Assembly (NCBI GenBank): GCA_007134625.1 | Contig: SLKL01000187.1 | Coordinates: 1-8,865 of the forward strand | Direction: 5' to 3' | DNA: 8,865 nt | Source of the DNA: Saprospiraceae bacterium | Lineage (GTDB): Bacteria > Bacteroidota > Bacteroidia > Chitinophagales > Saprospiraceae | In this document: piece by piece, positions 1-6,348 of the stretch | How positions within the stretch are numbered: the stretch's first letter is position 1 | How the letters are laid out: each line of letters opens with the position of its first letter | Made by a program: the position numbers and the translations under genes | Notes under the pieces: generated by a model | Seen by the model: only the letters and a program-made list of their open reading frames with translations | Told to the model about the DNA's origin: nothing | The model's database searches: none

Positions 1-196
1 AAGTATTAAAGTTTGGGAAAAGAGTTACTGTATTTGCATCTGCATTTATCTCTGATTTGATGTCTGCAACTCCCCAGGGCGATCCAAATACAAAGTCACC
101 TCCATTCTCAGGAGTTTCAAATACATTTGCAAAACCTACAAATTCACGGCTCGCATCTACTGTTACTGTTACTTCTGTTGGGTCTTCGCCTCCATT
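1..196 (-). repeat. Direct repeat, second (C-terminal) module copy
   Basis: Bases 1-196 match 571-766 at 189 of 196 positions, an offset of exactly 570 nt (190 codons), so the frame is kept. The differences are at 11, 14, 46, 62, 77, 100 and 122. Five are synonymous; two change residues (Ser to Gly and Asp to Asn). Similarity stops after 196/766 in the variable linker. The left end is unknown because the copy continues outside the window. Confidence 0.95.
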
Positions 197-1339
197 ATCA
201 TCTTCAGCACCTATCACTACATTTCCGAGCGCCTCTTCATCCTCAGGATTTGCATTTAATCCTCTCACCGTAAAACCGTACTGTACCAATGCATCTTCCG
301 CTCCAGGATCATCAAATGTGATAGAAAATTCGCCGGCTTCAGTTATTGGGGCTACAACCTCTCTTGACGCAGAAAAATCCTCATTAAATACACGTATAAA
401 TACCTCTACATCGTAATCTGAGGATAATGTGTAGCTCTGCACTTCTCCTTCAAACGTCACTATATTACCTACCAATGAAGCGTCCTCTATGAAAGTATTA
501 CCCTCAAATACCTTATTTCCCAATCCGGTAGCCTGATCTACCCAAAACGGATCATCGGGATTATCTGCATAAGTATTAAAATTCGGGAAAAGAGTTACTG
601 TATTTGCATCTGCATCTATCTCTGATTTGATATCTGCAACTCCCCATGGCGATCCAAATACAAAGTCACTTCCATTCTCAGGAGTTTCAAACACATTTGC
701 AAAACCTACAAATTCACGGCTCGCATCTACTGTTACTGTTACTTCTGTTGGGTCTTCGCCTCCATTGCCGTTTGATTCAGAAAAAGTAATATTATCAATG
801 TAAATAACATTATCCTGCTCTCTTCCATCCGTATCAAAATCTCCAAAAATTACAATCTGATCATAAGGACCCTCAGCTGAGGGTGGGTTATCAAAGTCGG
901 AGAAGTCAAAGGTCAATTCTTCCCATTCATTGACTACTGTATTGGGAATTAAAATCTCAGGTTGAGCCCATCCGTTCTCAGATACCAGTTTTACTCCCAC
1001 GTTGCTAATCACAGGTTTCCAAACCATTACTCTGATAATAGAATTGCTGGCGTCAAGCACAAAAGGGCCTAGGTCATCCGGTCCGTGTGCTGACTCAAAT
1101 CCTGCCCAGGGGTTTCCTGTTTCCAAAGCGGTAAACTGTGCAACTCTGGCAGAAGTATTGATACCGGACATATCGGGATTATCAACAATTTCAAGAGGTG
1201 GATTGGTATCATTTTCAAATACTGTCCAGGTCCAATCTGCTCCAATGCCATCGTCTTCGAAATCGATGGGCGCATTTTGACTAAATCCTGTAAAACAGAA
1301 TAGCGTCAAAAGTGTAAAAAGTGTAAAAATGTTTTTCAT
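1..1339 (-). CDS. Secreted multidomain carbohydrate-binding-like protein (3' end outside window)
   Basis: This is an open frame of 446 codons from ATG at 1339 to the window edge with no stop, so the gene is partial. Residues 1 to about 20 form a Sec signal peptide ending GFSQ; there is no lipobox, so the protein is secreted rather than lipid-anchored. Residues about 21-187 look like a beta-sandwich carbohydrate-binding domain of the CBM4/9 or galactose-binding type, rich in Trp and ending in DNVIYIDNITF. A Gly/Asn/acidic linker (about 188-197) leads to a module of about 190 residues with motifs NVFETPENG, FVFGSPWGV and VQYGFTVRGLNANPEDEEAL. A second copy starts near residue 388 and is cut off by the window. 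From memory, similar modules accompany GH16 laminarinases and glycan-binding proteins in marine Bacteroidota. The likely role is binding beta-glucan outside the cell; a catalytic domain or secretion tail may follow beyond the window. It lies 59 nt after the last GH17 gene. Confidence 0.85.
   Translation of the reverse strand, partial: MKNIFTLFTLLTLFCFTGFSQNAPIDFEDDGIGADWTWTVFENDTNPPLEIVDNPDMSGINTSARVAQFTALETGNPWAGFESAHGPDDLGPFVLDASNSIIRVMVWKPVISNVGVKLVSENGWAQPEILIPNTVVNEWEELTFDFSDFDNPPSAEGPYDQIVIFGDFDTDGREQDNVIYIDNITFSESNGNGGEDPTEVTVTVDASREFVGFANVFETPENGSDFVFGSPWGVADIKSEIDADANTVTLFPNFNTYADNPDDPFWVDQATGLGNKVFEGNTFIEDASLVGNIVTFEGEVQSYTLSSDYDVEVFIRVFNEDFSASREVVAPITEAGEFSITFDDPGAEDALVQYGFTVRGLNANPEDEEALGNVVIGAEDDNGGEDPTEVTVTVDASREFVGFANVFETPENGGDFVFGSPWGVADIKSEINADANTVTLFPNFNT
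571..766 (-). repeat. Direct repeat, first (N-terminal) module copy
   Basis: This is the partner of the repeat at 1-196 and encodes residues 192-256: the linker GNGGEDPTEV and the start of the repeated module. The full repeat unit appears to be 570 nt (about 766 down to 197), with the linker and module repeated head to tail. Confidence 0.95.
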
Positions 1340-1398
1340 AATTCTTCGCGTTTTTTGATTAAATAATTAATTTGCCTCCTATCTCAATTCAGGAGGTT
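1340..1398 (-). other. Spacer between the cytoplasmic GH17 gene and the secreted-protein gene
   Basis: This 59-nt AT-rich spacer is the longest gap inside the gene cluster. It contains a 6-bp hairpin (1375-1396). I see no Bacteroidota promoter of the TAnnTTTG type on the minus strand. The downstream gene may therefore be read through from the operon, possibly with altered expression caused by the hairpin. Confidence 0.5.
1375..1396. terminator. Possible hairpin, weak terminator or processing site
   Basis: CCTCCT (1375-1380) and AGGAGG (1391-1396) are perfect inverted repeats around a 10-nt loop. On the plus strand the stem is followed directly by TTTTACTTTTTT, the layout of an intrinsic terminator, but no plus-strand gene precedes it. 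On the minus strand, the direction of the genes, the stem is followed by a mixed A/T run with no clear T tract. It may stop antisense transcription or mark an RNA processing or attenuation point. The stem is short, so function is uncertain. Confidence 0.35.
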
Positions 1399-2331
1399 TT
1401 ACTTTTTTATTTCTTTCATTGCCAATTTAGGCGTTCGGTCAATTTTAAAGAGTCCCCAGTGTTTTTCCGGCTCAAATGGATCAGGCGATCCTTTCCATGG
1501 CTCATCAAAAGCCTCAAAGAAAAAGGTCAATATTTTCTCTTCCTCTACCCACTCCATCAATTTTTCAAAATATATCTTTTGATATTCTTCACTTACATTT
1601 TTGGGATCAATTCCCCTTCCATTGGATTGCGTAGCCCAACCCGCTTCGGTAATAATGACCGTCTTCTCAGGATGTTTCTCAGCTACAGCATAATAGTTCT
1701 CCTTGGTGTAGTTTAGAGATTCCTCAATGTTTTTATACTCCCAGACCGGATAAGTGTGTATGGAGATGACATCTACTGCTTTTGCCAATTTATCCATTTT
1801 AAAAAGCCATGGAGCATAATTTTCACAAAAAGTAACCGGCTGTTTAATTTGCTTTTGCACCCTCTGCACATAATGTACGACCTTTGCTACAGGCACATAA
1901 TGATCAGTCCAGTCAACACAGGCTTCATTTCCTACGGACACTATAAAAATTATATCCGGATATGCTTTAGCCCAATCGATCAACCTCATTATTTTCACCT
2001 GATTTTCAAATGAATTCCTGACCAGTTGTTCCTCTGAATAAACTCCTCCTCCCCACGGGCAATTGAAGTTATTCATTTCAGCGCCGATATAAGCACTCAA
2101 CATCAATTTGAAGTCAAGCTTCTCTTTTTTGATAACATCAATTACTCGCTTTGCGTGCAGATCAACATCAAATAATCTGAGATATTTCCATCCGCCATCC
2201 CTGAGAATCAATAAATCCTCCTTAATCTGTTCGTAAGTCGGATATTTTACTCCCGGATATTGGTCCTTGCGGAAGCCGGAATAACAGATTGCTCTGCCAA
2301 AGTCAATATTTAATGAATCGTATGTATTCAT
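1399..2331 (-). CDS. Cytoplasmic GH17 family glycoside hydrolase (beta-1,3-glucanase-like)
   Basis: This 310-residue protein is one GH17 TIM-barrel domain from end to end. The barrel start is AICYSGF (14-20). The predicted acid/base is Glu136 in SVGNE and the nucleophile is Glu229 in ITEAGW. The family-typical FFEAFDEPWKG (271-281) and HWGLF (291-295) follow. GH17 enzymes are retaining and hydrolyse or transfer beta-1,3-glucan chains. The N-terminus (MNTYDSLNIDFG) has no hydrophobic segment, so the enzyme should stay in the cytoplasm and act on imported oligosaccharides. It starts 1 nt after the stop of the preceding GH17 gene, which suggests translational coupling. It is closely related to the lipoprotein GH17 at 7642-8721, sharing CYSGFR, YVQRVQ, FEAFDE, DPWKG/DWKG-type and EKHWGL blocks, so the two are paralogues with different locations. 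Endo, exo or transferase activity cannot be read from the sequence. Confidence 0.93.
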   Translation of the reverse strand: MNTYDSLNIDFGRAICYSGFRKDQYPGVKYPTYEQIKEDLLILRDGGWKYLRLFDVDLHAKRVIDVIKKEKLDFKLMLSAYIGAEMNNFNCPWGGGVYSEEQLVRNSFENQVKIMRLIDWAKAYPDIIFIVSVGNEACVDWTDHYVPVAKVVHYVQRVQKQIKQPVTFCENYAPWLFKMDKLAKAVDVISIHTYPVWEYKNIEESLNYTKENYYAVAEKHPEKTVIITEAGWATQSNGRGIDPKNVSEEYQKIYFEKLMEWVEEEKILTFFFEAFDEPWKGSPDPFEPEKHWGLFKIDRTPKLAMKEIKK

Positions 2332-2332
2332 A

Positions 2333-3238
2333 TTAAAATTTTAGTTTACCGGATTTGTCCCATACTCCCCAATGTGCTCCTACATCTCCTTCAGCTCCTA
2401 CTTTCCAGGACTCATCAAAGGAAGAAAAATGAAACACCTCAACACCTTCGTTCTTTGCCCAGGAATGAATATTGATAAAATACCTGATGGCATTGGAAAA
2501 AGAAGGTACAGAACCACCCAAAGCAGCACCTGCACTTGGCCAGCCGGTTTCGGTAATAATCACTCTTTTACCTCCTCCTGCTCCCATAGCCTGATTGTAC
2601 ATCTGAATTACATGTTGTAGTGAATAATCAAATGATGTTCCCTCCCAAAACGGGTAGCAATTGGTCAATATCACATCGCAGCTTTGGGACAATCGCGGAC
2701 GGGTAACAAATTCGTAATAAGCATCCACATACCCAACCGGAACATCGGGAATAGCTTTTTTCACTTGCTCAATGTAATCTATTAATTCATCCTCACTCAT
2801 TTCATTTCTATAGAGCACTTCATTCCCTACAGCAGCCACATCCACCAAACCCCTTTTAGCAAGGCTGATTAAATTCTCAATTTCTATCTTATTTTTTTCA
2901 TGATCATCACCTAACCAGGCACCGACCATGGTTTTTATACCCATTTCTTTAGCTATTTCAGGTATCAATTCATTACCCTCTACACAAGAAAATGACCTCA
3001 CCCAGGAGGTATGTGGCTGTAATATTTTCATTCGCCTTCGAATCGGATCAGCACTTATTACATGACCGGGACCCTGTCCTTCCTCATACAAGCTGTAACA
3101 GAATCCATGAATTCCCTCATTGAGTATTTTCAGGAATAACGCTCGCTCCTCCTGACCTGATCTGCTCATTAGATAATTCTGCAAATCATCAGTGCCTGAG
3201 GGCTTAAATTTCAAAAAATGATCTTCTCTGTACTGCAT
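2333..3238 (-). CDS. Cytoplasmic GH17 family glycoside hydrolase, divergent type
   Basis: This 301-residue protein has the GH17 barrel beginning at GIHGFCYS (42-49). The predicted acid/base is Glu140 in AVGNE and the nucleophile is Glu230 in IITETGWPSAG, the form also seen in plant and fungal GH17 enzymes. FSSFDESWK (271-279) and HWGVW (289-293) close the domain, which ends about 10 residues later. About 40 mostly polar residues precede the first strand; there is no signal peptide or lipobox, so it is predicted cytoplasmic. It lacks the EAGWAT and FEAFDE forms of the other GH17 proteins here and so represents a separate branch, perhaps with different chain-length or linkage preference. It follows the symporter gene by 9 nt (an A/T-rich stretch without Shine-Dalgarno) and precedes the next GH17 by 1 nt. 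A role in cleaving imported beta-glucan oligosaccharides is inferred from this position. Confidence 0.92.
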   Translation of the reverse strand: MQYREDHFLKFKPSGTDDLQNYLMSRSGQEERALFLKILNEGIHGFCYSLYEEGQGPGHVISADPIRRRMKILQPHTSWVRSFSCVEGNELIPEIAKEMGIKTMVGAWLGDDHEKNKIEIENLISLAKRGLVDVAAVGNEVLYRNEMSEDELIDYIEQVKKAIPDVPVGYVDAYYEFVTRPRLSQSCDVILTNCYPFWEGTSFDYSLQHVIQMYNQAMGAGGGKRVIITETGWPSAGAALGGSVPSFSNAIRYFINIHSWAKNEGVEVFHFSSFDESWKVGAEGDVGAHWGVWDKSGKLKF

Positions 3239-3247
3239 ATTTTTTAA

Positions 3248-4822
3248 TTAGTTTTGTCTTGATAGCTCTCCACGTCTTTCTACCAGCTGTGCCTTTATTT
3301 CATTGGTTCTTTCTTCAGTTAAGTCGTATTTCCACATAACAATTATGGCTATGCCAGCCGTAACTGCCGGTATTACAATGTCTGCAATTCTTAATTGAGT
3401 AAGCGTTTCAGTGGTTTGCTGAGCAGCATTCTGATCAAAGCCCACCAGCTTTAAGACCAATCCTCCAATAATCAATGCCAAAGCTTGTCCCAATTTAACC
3501 ATCCACCAGTAAACAGCACCAAAGGTTCCTTCTTTTCTTGGCATTCCATTTTTTAATTCGTCCAAATCACAGACATCAGCTGTCATACTCAACATCAAGG
3601 TAAATAAACCTCCCAATCCAAATGCTATAAGGGGTATGGGCATAAAAATCAACCACGGAATCCCGTAGGATACATCTATACTAAACCAGGACATACCCAC
3701 TGCATCCAGATAGGGATTCAAAAACTCAAAAATGTTATAAACTATATTGTTCATAGACTGAGCAAGACCTGTTTCATTAAAACGCGCATTGAGTTCATTG
3801 TCAAAACCCCACCATTTCAATAGATAACCTACAATCGAAAGTCCGGTCGAAATGATAAATGCATTGCGCTTACCAAATTTACCTGATAACCAAGATACTA
3901 TAGGAATGACAACAAAAGCTGTAAGGATGGCAGAAATCATGGAGAACCATGCAGGCCAGGTTCCGGCGCCTTCATAACTTCCATCAAACATATAAAACAC
4001 TATGATGAAGACACTGAATGCAGCAACAATCTGAAATCCATTAAAAACGAGAAAAGTTGCACCACAAAGCTTAAGGAATGGTTTGTTTCTTGCCACCTCA
4101 ACTATACTTTGGAACAATTCTTTGATATTAGATAGAAGTGTTTTAAAGCTGATTTCCTTTCTGTTTTCCATATTAGCGGAATCTATACCTTTACAGAAAA
4201 AGGCAGGAATAACCCCAAAAATAATGCAAACCACCCCAATATAAGTAGCCATTTTATTGACTCCTATAGCTTGATTTTCAAAGATATTGGGATCTGCGAT
4301 AATTACCCAGAACCAGGGTACAATCATCCAGGCAATTTGCCCCATTGATTGTGAAAAAGCCATCAATCGGGTTCTTTCGTTATAATCCGAGGTCATTTCG
4401 TAACCCAGACCTACAAGCGGGGTGGCGAACATGGTATTACCAATTAAAAACACCATGGACATGATGAGGAAAAACCAGAAATTATATGCTTGTGAATTTT
4501 CCGGATCTAACTGCCAAAGCAGAATAAAGAGAATTCCACTAAGAATGGCACCAAAAAAGATATACGGTCGCCTTCTTCCGTATTTTGACTTGGTATTATC
4601 TGAAATAAAACCCATTACCGGATCAGTGATGGCATCAAACAAACGCGGCAGACCACCTAGCAATCCCGCCAAAAATGGATCCATACCAAAGGCAGTCAAC
4701 AAAAAGAACATAAAAAAGCCAAGAGCCCCGGGCAATAGGTTGAGGACGAAGTGTCCCGACCCGAAGGCCAATTTTGAGCCCAATGGGATTCTGTCTTTTT
4801 TTGGAGTTACTTTTGCTGCCAT
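3248..4822 (-). CDS. GPH-family (MelB-like) cation:glycoside symporter
   Basis: This 524-residue inner-membrane protein has about twelve hydrophobic segments. The start of the second helix carries FDAITDP (62-68) and matches the cation-binding site of melibiose permease, where two Asp residues four apart bind Na+; here they are Asp63 and Asp67. SDNTKSKYGRRRP (74-86) is the loop signature of the glycoside-pentoside-hexuronide:cation family, and ADVCDLDELKNGMPRKEG (415-432) is the conserved stretch of the second half. Import of mono- or oligosaccharide with Na+ or H+ is expected; in this operon beta-glucan oligosaccharide or a glucose disaccharide is the likely cargo. The protein is longer than typical family members (about 450-480): residues about 340-386, between predicted helices 9 and 10, form an extra loop that should face the periplasm. 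The gene lies 14 nt after the GH30 gene and 9 nt before a cytoplasmic GH17 gene. Confidence 0.93.
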   Translation of the reverse strand: MAAKVTPKKDRIPLGSKLAFGSGHFVLNLLPGALGFFMFFLLTAFGMDPFLAGLLGGLPRLFDAITDPVMGFISDNTKSKYGRRRPYIFFGAILSGILFILLWQLDPENSQAYNFWFFLIMSMVFLIGNTMFATPLVGLGYEMTSDYNERTRLMAFSQSMGQIAWMIVPWFWVIIADPNIFENQAIGVNKMATYIGVVCIIFGVIPAFFCKGIDSANMENRKEISFKTLLSNIKELFQSIVEVARNKPFLKLCGATFLVFNGFQIVAAFSVFIIVFYMFDGSYEGAGTWPAWFSMISAILTAFVVIPIVSWLSGKFGKRNAFIISTGLSIVGYLLKWWGFDNELNARFNETGLAQSMNNIVYNIFEFLNPYLDAVGMSWFSIDVSYGIPWLIFMPIPLIAFGLGGLFTLMLSMTADVCDLDELKNGMPRKEGTFGAVYWWMVKLGQALALIIGGLVLKLVGFDQNAAQQTTETLTQLRIADIVIPAVTAGIAIIVMWKYDLTEERTNEIKAQLVERRGELSRQN

Positions 4823-4836
4823 TTAATTTCGTTTGT

Positions 4837-6348
4837 TCAAATTTTCAATGCTTCTTCTTTGCTAATCTTAATGGTTTGTAATGCTTTTGCGCTGATTGAA
4901 AAATCAATTTCTTCCTCCTCTATGGAGAGCTGAATGCTTACAGCTTCTTCATTGGGGTTAAAAACCACCACAATTATCGAATGATCGGGGTTTTTTACTG
5001 CCGTAGCCATTACGCTTTCACTTTCTACAGAGATTCCCGTCCTGATAGCTCCCGGTCGGATAAATCTACTGAAGTGCGACATGACGTAATAAAGAGGGGT
5101 AAAATATACTTCGTCTTTTTCAGGATCGACAATAACCGGTGCTACACACCAATTTTCCGCCCAATTCGGTCCTCCCTGTCTGTCCAGCACCATATTCCAG
5201 TCAATCCATCCATGGACATGATTGTTCAGACATCCTATGATGTCCCTCGCATATCTGAAAACCGGTACATATTTCGGGTGGAGGTGTCTTCTTTCTTCAG
5301 GAGCCCAATCGTAACCCCAATCGGTAGCTTTTTTTGACCAATACCAGCTATCGTCCCGCCATCTTGGCACCTCAGCATCAATGCATGCTTCAGTTTGTAA
5401 AAGATACTTATCCGGAGCCTTCTCGTGCACATATTGCAGAGATTCAGGAAAGTAATCAAAAGTGCTTCCGTACCAATGTACAGCAGTACCATCAAAATAT
5501 TTCGCTGATTCCTTATTGTCAAACATTACATCTGCCCAATCTCTCAACTCTTCATCCCTATTCTGATCATATCCCAGTAAAACCACCTCAGGAGCTAATT
5601 CCTTTAGTTTTGGACCGAGGTAATGGATCACAAATTCATTCATTTCTTCGGGAGTGAAATGCATGCTCTCCCAGTTATAATCATTTCCAAGTGGCTCATT
5701 ATTTACCGTAAAACCCCAGATATCGATGCCCTGCTCGCGATAGGCCTCCAGATATTTTATAAAAAACAAAGCCCAGGTCTCGTAATACTCAGGCAACAAA
5801 CTTCCCCCTTTCCAATCGTTATTGTCCTTCATCCAGGGTGGTGCAGTCCAGGGTGATGAAATGATTTTAAAACCTTCTTTTGAAGTGGCCATAGCATCTT
5901 TGATCATGGGTATAATATCATCCATATCCTCTTCTATAGAAAAATGCTCGAGCTGTCGATCTCCCTCCACCGGAGCATAGGAATAGTTGGATAGGGAAAA
6001 ATCGCAGGAGTTCATGTGGGTGCGTGTAAGTGAGTAGCGAGCCCCGGATTCTCCAAAGTAAGCTTCAATGATCTTTTTTCTGTTTTCACTACCCAGCTGA
6101 TTGAGTAAATAAGCAGAGGCCTCTGTAAAAGAACCACCAAAGCCGACAATTTCCTGATACTCCTCATCGGTAGCTACAGTTATTTTCACCTTTTCATTCG
6201 CATCCTGGAAACTGCTGAGTTCCTTAAGCTGATGACCACTTTCCGATGTTTCAAAAATGCGAACTTTCATAAGATTTTGTTCAGTGCAACTGCTCATAAA
6301 TAAAGGCAATAAAAATGCAAGAATGATATAAAAAGCGGGTGCTCTCAT
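4837..6348 (-). CDS. GH30 lipoprotein, glucosylceramidase/beta-1,6-glucanase-like
   Basis: This 503-residue protein has a lipoprotein signal (lipobox MSSC, acylated Cys21), placing it in the periplasm or outer membrane. The GH30 domain begins with IVGFGGSFTEASA (67-79) and includes SPWTAPPWMK (165-174). The predicted acid/base is Glu218 in TVNNEP and the nucleophile is Glu320 in LLQTEAC. HGWIDWNMVLD (379-389) and GGPNW (392-396) lead to a C-terminal beta-sandwich (about 400-500) of the kind that flanks the barrel in GH30. The GGPNW and PVIVD blocks closely resemble human glucocerebrosidase, which indicates the GH30_1/GH30_3 side of the family and not the xylanase groups. Marine Bacteroidota GH30 enzymes of this type remove beta-1,6-linked glucose from laminarin; that role is inferred here from the GH17 neighbours. 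Glucosidase or xylosidase activity remains possible. ATG overlaps the preceding stop by 4 bp (ATGA). Confidence 0.93.
   Translation of the reverse strand: MRAPAFYIILAFLLPLFMSSCTEQNLMKVRIFETSESGHQLKELSSFQDANEKVKITVATDEEYQEIVGFGGSFTEASAYLLNQLGSENRKKIIEAYFGESGARYSLTRTHMNSCDFSLSNYSYAPVEGDRQLEHFSIEEDMDDIIPMIKDAMATSKEGFKIISSPWTAPPWMKDNNDWKGGSLLPEYYETWALFFIKYLEAYREQGIDIWGFTVNNEPLGNDYNWESMHFTPEEMNEFVIHYLGPKLKELAPEVVLLGYDQNRDEELRDWADVMFDNKESAKYFDGTAVHWYGSTFDYFPESLQYVHEKAPDKYLLQTEACIDAEVPRWRDDSWYWSKKATDWGYDWAPEERRHLHPKYVPVFRYARDIIGCLNNHVHGWIDWNMVLDRQGGPNWAENWCVAPVIVDPEKDEVYFTPLYYVMSHFSRFIRPGAIRTGISVESESVMATAVKNPDHSIIVVVFNPNEEAVSIQLSIEEEEIDFSISAKALQTIKISKEEALKI

Noticed and set aside
57..416. Plus-strand reading frame of 119 codons rich in Ser and Thr
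   Set aside because: It is antisense to the repeated module of the secreted protein; the minus frame has a signal peptide and domain-like sequence, while this one has only composition bias.
1..766. CRISPR-like spaced repeats
   Set aside because: There are only two copies, 196 bases or more long, 570 nt apart and in frame within a protein gene, so this is a domain duplication.
1069..1275. Minus-strand frame of 68 codons
   Set aside because: It overlaps the secreted-protein gene in a different frame and has no start context or domain of its own.
1311..1328. Tandem 9-bp repeat (agtgtaaaa twice) in the signal peptide coding region
   Set aside because: It simply encodes the repetitive hydrophobic core FTLFTL of the signal peptide; a slippage role is possible but unsupported.
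1375..1380. AGGAGG on the minus strand as a Shine-Dalgarno site
   Set aside because: It lies about 35 nt before the ATG at 1339, too far to act as one, and Bacteroidota rarely use such sites; it is better explained as one arm of the hairpin.
4422..4826. Plus-strand frame of 134 codons opposite the symporter
   Set aside because: It is the antisense shadow of the symporter N-terminus, which carries clear family motifs.
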